Positions 1 through 6,037 of a stretch of DNA of 7,457 nucleotides are shown here, piece after piece. Each line of letters opens with the position of its first letter. Position 1 is the first letter of the stretch. Location: NCBI GenBank assembly GCA_013696965.1, contig JACCXN010000088.1, positions 1-7,457 of the forward strand, written 5' to 3'. Both the position numbers and the translations under genes were made by a program. The DNA comes from Bacteroidota bacterium. GTDB lineage: Bacteria > Bacteroidota > Bacteroidia > JACCXN01. The notes under the pieces were generated by a model, which was not told the origin of the DNA, ran no database searches, and was given only the letters and a program-made list of their open reading frames with translations.

Positions 1-130
1 ACACTGCATACCCTCAAGTGGGGTGCTTGGTGCATTTTGAGAAGTCATTTCTTTCTATTACCTTTCGCTGCTCGGTGGACAGAAACGCTGCAAACCAGCC
101 CCACATGCGGGTATGCAGGAAACGTTAGCA
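1..130 (+). other. attC recombination site, 5' end cut by window edge
   Basis: This is the right-hand part of an integron attC site. The arm at 4-23 pairs with the arm at 99-118 at 18 of 20 positions, forming a long imperfect stem around a loop of about 75 nt. The stem is followed by a core box GTTAGCA at 124-130, where integrase would cut between G124 and T125. The outer R'' box should lie just upstream of the window. GTTAGCA departs from the GTTRRRY consensus in its last bases, but it is the exact complement of the R'' box TGCTAAC at 1352-1358, which belongs to the same cassette. The loop differs from those of the two later attC sites, so the upstream cassette has a different attC lineage. 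Confidence 0.8.
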
Positions 131-1477
131 GTAATTGTATGAAGACGACCGCAATAACAATATTGACACTTTTGACTTTAGTTTCTTGTAATGGACAAGA
201 GAAGCAAAATGACCGTGACACAAACACTAAATTGCATTACGAATTAATTGGTGAAACTTCAATCAGTTTTGGTGGTCATAATTCAATTTTGGACTTCAAA
301 ACAACAGCGGACAATAATTATCTTCTTTATTTGAGAACTAATCAAGAAGATAATATTCATAAAAATGATTTTTATTTTTTGAAAATTAGTCCCAAAGGCG
401 ACTCAATAAATAGTTTGCCAATTTCCTTTGAAAATTTTCTAACAGACTACATTGAGCTTGATGAGTTTTATTATGTGGTAACTACTGACCTTAAAACAAT
501 GGGTGGCTATACAAAAGACTTTCTAAGTAAGTATGACAAGAATTGGAAACAGATTTGGTCTAAGAAAATTGACAAACCCAAATATCCAGACGGTTCGACA
601 GTATTAACCCTAACAAGAAATAGCGATATACTTTTGATAGCTAATGAATTTATTCCTAAAAAAACAAAAATCGGAATTTCATTTAGACGATATAATCTTG
701 ACGGAAAGTTGATTTCAGAAAATCTATTGCTGACAAAGGGACATAGCAATCCAATTTCAATTATTCAATCGGCTGACAATAATTATTATCTAACAGCAGA
801 GCAATACGACCAAGATGCAAACATTAATTCTTTGTGGTTAATGAAGTTGACGCAGGAAGGCGACACAATTTGGACAAAAAAATATCCTCATTTTTATTCA
901 CGTCAAACAATATTGACAATCAGCGGAGACTTGCTTTTTTATGGGAGCAATTATTCCCAAACAGAAGAACAGAAGAAACATTATCACTATCTGAAGATTA
1001 TTTATCTTGACAAAGAAGGAAATCTAAAATGGCAAAAAGATATTAAACAGAACTACTATGAAAAGCCGGGAAGTATAATAGAAACCAAAAGTGGTAGTTA
1101 TTTATTTTCAAGCACTATCACACCAATTAAGGACAAAGGCGACAGAGCATATGTATTTGAACTTGATAAAAATGGTGACTTAACTTTTGAGAGAAAATTT
1201 GAGTATTCTGTGGGTATCAATAGTGTGCCATTTTTAATAAGGTCAGACGGACAAATAACTATGATTGGACAAAAGTGGATTGGTAAATTTGGCGACCCAT
1301 TTCACGACATTATTCAAGTAACAAGACTAACGGAATGACAAGAACAACTACTGCTAACAGCACCTACAATAAATTGGCGGTTCAGTGGTTAAATGAAGCT
1401 TTGTGCTTCGTATCAAGTTTTGTGGTGGCAGACAGTTTTGTGCTTCGAAATCGCCAACTTCTTGTAGCTGCAAACCG
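125..1477 (+). mobile_element. Integron gene cassette 1 (lipoprotein cassette)
   Basis: The cassette is delimited by the predicted cleavage points G|TT in two successive attC sites. It contains one plus-strand gene starting 14 nt after the left boundary and ending 13 nt before its own attC. Its starting bases TTAGCA and its R'' box TGCTAAC would form a perfectly paired attC in the excised circle. The tight packing and single orientation are typical of integron cassettes. No cassette promoter is evident, so expression probably depends on read-through from upstream. Confidence 0.8.
139..1338 (+). CDS. Predicted lipoprotein with beta-propeller-like repeats, function unknown
   Basis: This is a 399-aa protein starting at ATG 139. 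An earlier in-frame ATG at 37 is rejected because it would make the protein run through the attC site. From ATG 139 the N-terminus is a classic lipoprotein signal: K2, a hydrophobic stretch, then a lipobox ending LVSC with the lipidated Cys at residue 17, followed by a polar linker. It should be anchored in a membrane, facing the periplasm or outside. The body has recurring blocks of the form hydrophobic-strand/DNNYL or SGSYLF followed by LDKxGDxxWxK, which suggests repeated four-stranded blades. No catalytic motif is recognised. It is the only gene of cassette 1. There is no Shine-Dalgarno sequence, and the leader after the cassette boundary is only 14 nt. The lipoprotein call is firm, the propeller fold moderate, and the function unknown. 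Confidence 0.8.
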   Translation: MKTTAITILTLLTLVSCNGQEKQNDRDTNTKLHYELIGETSISFGGHNSILDFKTTADNNYLLYLRTNQEDNIHKNDFYFLKISPKGDSINSLPISFENFLTDYIELDEFYYVVTTDLKTMGGYTKDFLSKYDKNWKQIWSKKIDKPKYPDGSTVLTLTRNSDILLIANEFIPKKTKIGISFRRYNLDGKLISENLLLTKGHSNPISIIQSADNNYYLTAEQYDQDANINSLWLMKLTQEGDTIWTKKYPHFYSRQTILTISGDLLFYGSNYSQTEEQKKHYHYLKIIYLDKEGNLKWQKDIKQNYYEKPGSIIETKSGSYLFSSTITPIKDKGDRAYVFELDKNGDLTFERKFEYSVGINSVPFLIRSDGQITMIGQKWIGKFGDPFHDIIQVTRLTE

Positions 1478-1483
1478 TTAGGC
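1352..1483 (+). other. attC recombination site of cassette 1
   Basis: This 132-nt site begins with R'' TGCTAAC (1352-1358) and ends with R' GTTAGGC (1477-1483), a perfect GTTRRRY match. The inner arms around 1359-1378 and 1452-1471 pair at about 17 of 20 positions, and a small hairpin GAAGC-TTTGT-GCTTC lies in the loop. The length is like that of large chromosomal-integron attC sites such as the Vibrio cholerae repeats. Over 125 aligned positions it differs from the site at 1920-2044 at only 6, so the two share a recent origin. Confidence 0.9.
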
Positions 1484-2045
1484 ACAAGGCAAAAAAGACA
1501 AAAACTTAAACTATGACAGCAACTTTGACAACATTGACAATCTCAGTAGGAATAGTGTTCTTTATCGTTGGACTATTACTAAGGTTAATTCCACCCCGCA
1601 AAATAAATTCTTTTTACGGTTACAGGACAACTTCCTCAATGAGAAATATGGACACATGGACAACTGCAAATAAATATTCTGCAACAATTATGATAATTGT
1701 AGGTCTTATGTTAACCATAATAGGACTGGGGACAACTTTCATTCCCGACACTGGTGCAACCGGGACAGGTGTGGCTATAGGATTAATAATTTTTTCAATT
1801 ATAATAATGGTCGGGGCGACCGAAAAACATTTAAAAAAACTATTTGACAAAAACGGAAATAGACAACAAGAATCTTAACAAAAAATGCATCCGACAGGCA
1901 AGACAAATAAATGCCCAGTGCCTAACAGCAGCTACAAGAAATTGGCGGTTCAGTGGTTAAATGAAGCTTTGTGCTTCGTATCAAGTTTTGTGGTGGCAGA
2001 CAGTTTAGTGCTTCGAAATCGCCAACTTCTTGTAGCTGCAAAACG
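1478..2045 (+). mobile_element. Integron gene cassette 2 (SdpI-family cassette)
   Basis: This 568-nt cassette is bounded by G|TT cleavage points at 1477/1478 and 2045/2046. It starts TTAGGC and carries R'' GCCTAAC at 1920-1926, which is exactly complementary to GTTAGGC; this is the expected internal match for one cassette. It contains one small plus-strand gene, a leader of 35 nt, and its own attC. The size is typical of integron cassettes. Confidence 0.85.
1513..1878 (+). CDS. SdpI-family small membrane protein
   Basis: This is a 121-aa protein with three hydrophobic segments, at about residues 7-26, 55-75 and 86-101. Between the first and second lies the conserved stretch PPRKINSFYGYRT followed by SMRN and a DTW..ANKYSA pattern (about residues 27-57). 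This is the signature of the SdpI C-terminal domain family, named after the Bacillus immunity protein to the SdpC toxin. The C-terminus is polar and charged, probably cytoplasmic. Many stand-alone SdpI-like proteins of this size have no proven role; immunity to a membrane-active toxin is the family precedent, not something shown here. It is the only gene of cassette 2 and has no visible Shine-Dalgarno sequence. The family call is firm, the function tentative. Confidence 0.85.
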   Translation: MTATLTTLTISVGIVFFIVGLLLRLIPPRKINSFYGYRTTSSMRNMDTWTTANKYSATIMIIVGLMLTIIGLGTTFIPDTGATGTGVAIGLIIFSIIIMVGATEKHLKKLFDKNGNRQQES

Positions 2046-2051
2046 TTATAG
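1920..2051 (+). other. attC recombination site of cassette 2
   Basis: This 132-nt site runs from R'' GCCTAAC (1920-1926) to a core box GTTATAG (2045-2051). The arms at about 1928-1947 and 2021-2040 pair at 19 of 20 positions, a better stem than in the site at 1352. The loop keeps the GAAGC/GCTTC hairpin. The last six bases of the core box belong to the next cassette, whose own R'' box should therefore read CTATAAC. No such complete attC is found downstream in the window. Confidence 0.9.
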
Positions 2052-2167
2052 GCAAGCGTATTAGACGACAAAACAACCATTAAACTGACAGACAATTATC
2101 GAAATATTGGGACAACATATAAACTTAACAGGGGACTTTTTTCCGACACGACAAACCAACGCTTCTT

Positions 2168-2210
2168 GTTTTATTTTTTTGCCGACCCGCACTTTTTTAA
2201 AAACAATTTT
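2168..2210 (+). repeat. Left arm of a 5-kb-spaced inverted repeat
   Basis: Two blocks, GTTTTATTTTTTTG (2168-2181) and TTTTTTAAAAACAATTTT (2193-2210), separated by 11 nt, recur exactly as reverse complements at 7231-7244 and 7201-7218, where the gap is 12 nt. Together they give 32 identical positions over about 43. The arms bracket the four-gene operon and could be element ends. The AT-rich homopolymer content lowers confidence that they are functional. Confidence 0.5.
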
Positions 2211-2222
2211 ATCCAGCCGCAT

Positions 2223-2289
2223 AAGTGGCACATTTGGTTTTGCCCCGACACAAAAAGCCGACCCTTCGGCAAAACCAAAAGAGCCACTT
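2223..2289 (+). repeat. Long imperfect hairpin upstream of the operon
   Basis: The arm at 2223-2244 pairs with 2268-2289 at 20 of 22 positions, with a 23-nt loop. A competing short hairpin, GCCGA-CCCT-TCGGC, sits at 2257-2270. The structure is followed closely by GCCGACCC at 2293-2300. It lies between the integron and the operon promoter. It could terminate transcription coming from the cassettes or be part of an element end; it lacks integron core boxes. Confidence 0.65.
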
Positions 2290-2308
2290 TTTGCCGACCC
2301 ACTTTTGA

Positions 2309-2375
2309 AATTCTGCATTTTTATATAGAAATTCTAAATAATAGTATATCTTTGCTAAACAAATACGTTAATTCT
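2309..2375 (+). promoter_or_regulatory. Repeated AATTCT motif around the operon promoter (possible operator)
   Basis: AATTCT occurs at 2309-2314, 2330-2335 and 2370-2375, with start spacings of 21 and 40 bp. The last two copies are part of an 11-nt repeat, AATTCTAAATA at 2330 and AATTCTAAGTA at 2370, with one mismatch. They flank the -7 box, and the third copy abuts the start codon of the XRE gene. This position suits autoregulation by that protein. AT-richness makes chance recurrence possible. Confidence 0.35.
2347..2354 (+). promoter_or_regulatory. Bacteroidota-type -7 promoter box
   Basis: TATCTTTG fits the TAnnTTTG -7 consensus known from Bacteroidota. It lies 25 bp before the XRE start codon, which would give a short leader of about 20 nt. 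No clear TTG-type -33 element is seen at the expected spacing, so a regulator may be needed or the promoter may be weak. It is the best candidate promoter for the operon. Confidence 0.5.
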
Positions 2376-2379
2376 AAGT

Positions 2380-2601
2380 ATGACAGTATTAGGAGAAATA
2401 TTATCTAAAAAGTCAATTAAAAAGGCTGATGTCTCTCGTAAGACAGGCATCAGCACTTCAAGACTTAGTCAATTGAGCAACAATGAAACAACAAATTTAA
2501 AAGTTGAAGAACTTTATCTTATTGCATTAGCTATTGACGTTCCTCCAGTTGAGATTCTTTCTAAAGTTTGTAATCATTTAAAATTAAAGAAAGTAAAATG
2601 A
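2380..2601 (+). CDS. XRE-family helix-turn-helix regulator (controller-like)
   Basis: This 73-aa protein consists of little more than one lambda-repressor/Cro-type HTH domain. The HTH lies at about residues 13-36, with KADVSRKTGIS as the first helix and turn and TSRLSQLSNNE as the recognition helix, followed by the usual LKVEELYLIALAIDVPPVEIL helices (40-60). The C-terminal tail is Lys-rich. The size and position, directly before a DNA methyltransferase gene with a 4-nt ATGA overlap, match controller (C) proteins of restriction-modification systems, which time methylase and effector expression. A -7 box lies just upstream and AATTCT repeats flank the promoter, so autoregulation is plausible. 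The DNA-binding role is firm; the controller role is inferred from context. Confidence 0.85.
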   Translation: MTVLGEILSKKSIKKADVSRKTGISTSRLSQLSNNETTNLKVEELYLIALAIDVPPVEILSKVCNHLKLKKVK

Positions 2602-3836
2602 GCAAACTTAATTTCATAGACTTATTTGCTGGTGCATCGGGAATGTCCGAAGGTTTTATAAAAGCCGACCTAAACCCAATTGCTCACATAGAAATGAATG
2701 AGGAGGCTTGCTTCTCAATAAAAACAAGGGCTGCATATCACTATCTTGCCGAAAATAAGAAGATAAAAATTTACAACGACTATCTACAAGGTAAAATCAC
2801 AAGGACTGATTTATACAAACAAGTTCCTTCAGAAATTTTAGATTCAGTTTTGAATGTTGAAATCACTGATGATTCAATCAAATCTCTTTTTTCTGAAATA
2901 AAAAAACACCAAAAAGGAAAGCAAGTTGACTTGATAATTGGTGGTCCGCCTTGTCAGGCTTATTCTTTATTAGGTAGACACCAAAAAGAAATTGAAAACG
3001 ACCCGAGAAATAAACTCTACATTCAATACGGGAGATTCCTAAAAGAATTTCAACCTAAAGCATTTGTTTTTGAAAATGTGCCGGGTTTGCTAAGTGCAAA
3101 CAAAGGCGAACATTTCAAAAATTTAAAAATTTATTTCAAGAAGCTAGGTTACGAAGTTTATCATAAAACACTTGACGCTTCTGATTATGGAGTTTTGCAA
3201 GCAAGAAAAAGAGTAATTATAGTCGGTTGGCTTAAAGAAAATGATTTCGGTTTTCCTGAAATTGAAACTCTTCCGAAAAAATATAAAGTGCAAGATGCAC
3301 TTAATGATTTACCGAAATTACAACCAGGAGAAGGCGAAAGAGTAATGAAATATGAAAGCAAAAAAAATAAATACTTGCAAAAATTTGAGTTGAGAAATGG
3401 AGTTGACTTTGTGACGCAACACATTTCAAGACCTCATAACCAAAGAGATTTAGCGATTTATGAATTTGCAATTGAGAAATGGAATGAAGGAAATGTGAGA
3501 GTGAAGTATACCGACTTACCTAAAGACTTGCGGACACATAAAAACATGACTTCTTTTTTAGACCGCTTTAAAGTAGTAAATGGTGAAGGCGTATCACATA
3601 CTATTGTTGCGCACATAGCCAAAGACGGGCACTATTACATTCATCCCGACATTGAGCAATGCCGTTCAATATCTGTGAGAGAAGCAGCAAGGCTGCAATC
3701 ATTTCCTGACGATTTTTACTTTGAAGGGTCAAGGTCAGCAGCATTTAAACAAATTGGCAACGCAGTGCCACCACTTATGGCTTATGCTATTGCTCAAAAA
3801 ATGAAAGAATTATTATGTCTGAAAACACAAAAATAA
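2598..3836 (+). CDS. DNA (cytosine-5-)-methyltransferase
   Basis: This 412-aa enzyme transfers a methyl group from S-adenosylmethionine to C5 of cytosine in a specific DNA site. All main motifs are intact: motif I FIDLFAGASGMSEGF (6-20), motif IV GGPPCQAYS with catalytic Cys119, motif VI ENV (160-162), motif VIII QARKR (201-205), motif IX SVREAARLQSFPDDF (359-373) and motif X GNAVPP (387-392). The target-recognition region should be about 215-350 and ends with SHTIVAHIAKDGHYYIHPD; the target site cannot be read from sequence. Compared with short enzymes such as M.HhaI (Cys81), about 40 extra residues lie between motifs I and IV (about 48-105). It overlaps the XRE gene by 4 nt and the next gene by 22 nt, pointing to coupled translation. 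No cognate endonuclease is recognised nearby. Confidence 0.95.
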   Translation: MSKLNFIDLFAGASGMSEGFIKADLNPIAHIEMNEEACFSIKTRAAYHYLAENKKIKIYNDYLQGKITRTDLYKQVPSEILDSVLNVEITDDSIKSLFSEIKKHQKGKQVDLIIGGPPCQAYSLLGRHQKEIENDPRNKLYIQYGRFLKEFQPKAFVFENVPGLLSANKGEHFKNLKIYFKKLGYEVYHKTLDASDYGVLQARKRVIIVGWLKENDFGFPEIETLPKKYKVQDALNDLPKLQPGEGERVMKYESKKNKYLQKFELRNGVDFVTQHISRPHNQRDLAIYEFAIEKWNEGNVRVKYTDLPKDLRTHKNMTSFLDRFKVVNGEGVSHTIVAHIAKDGHYYIHPDIEQCRSISVREAARLQSFPDDFYFEGSRSAAFKQIGNAVPPLMAYAIAQKMKELLCLKTQK

Positions 3837-6031
3837 AAGACGGGTTTTATAAAATCCGACCTGCTGGAAGGCATATAATTACAATTGGTAGAGACCTTAT
3901 AAAGGATAAATATGCAGCAATTGTAGAGTTAGTAAAAAACGCCTATGATGCAGATTCACCTAATTGCACCATTTCACTTCTTCCATTTGAAAAAGGAAAT
4001 ACAAAAGGTATTAGAGTAATCGTAAAAGATGAAGGGCATGGTATGACCTTTGAAACTGTTACTGATAAGTGGATGGTTCCTTCCACTGATGACAAATTGA
4101 AAAGAGAGATTAGTCCAAAAGGACGAATGATGCAAGGTAAAAAAGGAATAGGAAGATATTCAGCATCTATTATTGGTGACGACTTAGTGTTGCAAACGAT
4201 TGATGAAACAGGCGACTTAACAACATTGTATTTGATTTGGGAACATTTTCAAAATGCTCAATACTTATCTGATGTTGATGTGTTAATTGAAAATTTTACA
4301 ACTAAGCAAAAGAGTGGAACAGAAATAATTATTGTAGGTGATGAAAGCCATTTGAATGATTGGAACATTAAACAAATTCAAAATCTAAAATTCGAGTTAA
4401 AAAAATTAATTCCACCAATTGACAAAAAAGAACACAAAATTGAAAGTGATACTGATAATTTTAAAATCAGCTTAAAGCTTGGAAATTTCCCTTATGAGGG
4501 CTATTCAAACCTCACAGAAGATATTGAGCCGTATCCGCTATTTGATTTGTTTGATTACAGAGTAACAGGCACAGTATCAAAAGAAGGAATTGCCAAATTA
4601 AAATTTGAAAATAAACGAGTTAAAAACTCACCTATTGAAATAATCAAAGAGTTTAAAGTTCTTCTAAATCAAGACAAGAATAAAAATGCAGAAGCATATT
4701 GCGGAGAAGTAAAAATAGATTTTAGGGTTTTTGACAGAGATCCGAGTTCAATTGATGGACTTATTGAAAGAGGATTGAAAGACCCAATAACTGGTGAGTA
4801 TGTTGGGAGACGAGAAGCAAGAATTATTTTAGATACTTTCAATGGTATTGGAGTTTATAGAAATGGATTTAGGCTTAGGCCGCTTGGAGATGCTGGTTAC
4901 GATTGGCTTTCGCTTGACAACGAGAGGGTTCAAAACCCTTCCTTGAAAATTGGTTGCGACCAAGTAATTGGATTCATTCACATCGAATCTGAAGAGAAAT
5001 CTAAACTTGAAGAAAAGGCGGCACGAGACGGAATAAAAGAAACTGCTGAATATTTTGGACTAAAAGAAATTGTTAAACAGGTTTTAAAGGAACTTGAAAA
5101 CAGACGATTCATTTACAGACAAAGTGTTGGACTTGGACGAAGCAACAGGGACTTGAGTGAGAAAATAAATGGATTATATAATTTCAAAGACCTAAAAGAG
5201 AAAATCAATAAAGAGTTAGACAATCTTGGAATTGAGGAAAAGAAGAAGGAGAAAATCAACAAGATAATTTCTGAAAAAGAGGAAAAGAACAACAAAATTG
5301 CGGATGAATTAAAACAGGCAATTGCTTTATATCAAGGTCAGGCAACAGTCGGAAAAATTATCAATATCGTTTTACACGAAGGGCGAAAACCTCTAGGGTA
5401 TTTTAAAAATCAAATACCATTAATTAATGAATGGAAGGAAGAATTGGTAACACATTACGACCAAAATACTCTTGACAAAATTCTAAACCGACTTTCGGTA
5501 ATTGATGAGCAGACTAATATTTTCATAAAACTATTCGGCAAACTTGACCCATTATCTTCCAAAAAGAGAGACAAGAAAAAAGACTTTGTTTTAAGGAAAA
5601 TTATTGAAAATGTTAAAGATGTTTTCCTTTCAGAACTAAGCAATCAATCAATAGAGTATAACATTGACTGCGATGAAAAATTGACCTGCTTCGGTTGGCA
5701 AGAAGATTTCTACATTGTGCTAACCAACCTTGTTGACAATAGTATCTATTGGTTACAAAGTATTGAGGACAGGGCAAAACAAATCAGCATTAAGGCTTAT
5801 GAAGAAGACGACCTTTTGATTATAGAATATAAAGACAACGGGCCTGGAATTGAAAAACATCTTATTGAAAGTGAGGTAATATTTGAACCTGAATTCAGTA
5901 ACAAAACAGGCGGTGGCTCTGGTTTAGGACTTGCAATTGCAGGTGAAGCAATTGGAAGAAATGAAGGAGAATTAAAAGCTATTTATTCTGAAAGTGGTGC
6001 ATTTTTTAAAATAGAAGTTCCTATACAATAA
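3815..6031 (+). CDS. Dual GHKL protein: Hsp90/MORC-like ATPase fused to a histidine-kinase core
   Basis: This 738-aa soluble protein has two separate GHKL nucleotide-binding modules. The N-terminal one shows an N box AIVELVKNAYDAD (35-47), DEGHGM (72-77) and a glycine lid QGKKGIGRYSA (107-117), as in Hsp90, MutL and prokaryotic MORC-like ATPases. A middle region at about 340-410, with RNGFRLRPLGDAGYDWLSLD and KAARDGIKET, resembles the transducer part of those ATPases. A Lys/Glu-rich probable coiled coil spans about 443-505. The C-terminal part is a histidine-kinase core: an H box HEGRKPL with candidate phospho-His521, N box LTNLVDNSIYWL (636-647), G1 DNGPGI (674-679) and G2 GGGSGLGLA (699-707). 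There are no membrane segments, so it should sense a cytosolic signal. It overlaps the methyltransferase gene by 22 nt and precedes a receiver-domain gene by 6 nt. GHKL ATPases near restriction-modification genes are known; the fusion to a kinase core suggests signalling to the receiver protein. Confidence 0.85.
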   Translation: MSENTKIKDGFYKIRPAGRHIITIGRDLIKDKYAAIVELVKNAYDADSPNCTISLLPFEKGNTKGIRVIVKDEGHGMTFETVTDKWMVPSTDDKLKREISPKGRMMQGKKGIGRYSASIIGDDLVLQTIDETGDLTTLYLIWEHFQNAQYLSDVDVLIENFTTKQKSGTEIIIVGDESHLNDWNIKQIQNLKFELKKLIPPIDKKEHKIESDTDNFKISLKLGNFPYEGYSNLTEDIEPYPLFDLFDYRVTGTVSKEGIAKLKFENKRVKNSPIEIIKEFKVLLNQDKNKNAEAYCGEVKIDFRVFDRDPSSIDGLIERGLKDPITGEYVGRREARIILDTFNGIGVYRNGFRLRPLGDAGYDWLSLDNERVQNPSLKIGCDQVIGFIHIESEEKSKLEEKAARDGIKETAEYFGLKEIVKQVLKELENRRFIYRQSVGLGRSNRDLSEKINGLYNFKDLKEKINKELDNLGIEEKKKEKINKIISEKEEKNNKIADELKQAIALYQGQATVGKIINIVLHEGRKPLGYFKNQIPLINEWKEELVTHYDQNTLDKILNRLSVIDEQTNIFIKLFGKLDPLSSKKRDKKKDFVLRKIIENVKDVFLSELSNQSIEYNIDCDEKLTCFGWQEDFYIVLTNLVDNSIYWLQSIEDRAKQISIKAYEEDDLLIIEYKDNGPGIEKHLIESEVIFEPEFSNKTGGGSGLGLAIAGEAIGRNEGELKAIYSESGAFFKIEVPIQ

Positions 6032-6037
6032 AATACA

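Larger units (their letters stand above)
2052..2379. other. Non-coding region between the cassette array and the operon
   Basis: About 330 bases lie between the last attC and the XRE start codon. No convincing gene is present: a plus frame stays open from 2052 to 2408, but its first ATG is at 2166, it is low in complexity and it overlaps the regulator start. The region contains GCCGACCC words at 2181, 2257 and 2293, one inverted-repeat arm (2168-2210), a long hairpin (2223-2289) and the promoter region of the operon. The part before 2160 is rich in GACA on the plus strand. Confidence 0.75.

Noticed and set aside
1345-2053. CRISPR or simple dispersed repeat explanation for the two 132-nt repeats
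   Set aside because: There are only two near-identical copies, each folds with integron core boxes, and a gene lies between them; attC explains all of this.
2223-2289. A further attC site
   Set aside because: There is a long stem, but no RYYYAAC and GTTRRRY core boxes frame it.
2107-2408. Overlapping plus-strand open frames and a minus-strand frame (2061-2318) in the region before the operon
   Set aside because: They run through the hairpin and the repeated GCCGACCC words, are low in complexity, resemble no family and overlap the well-supported XRE start.
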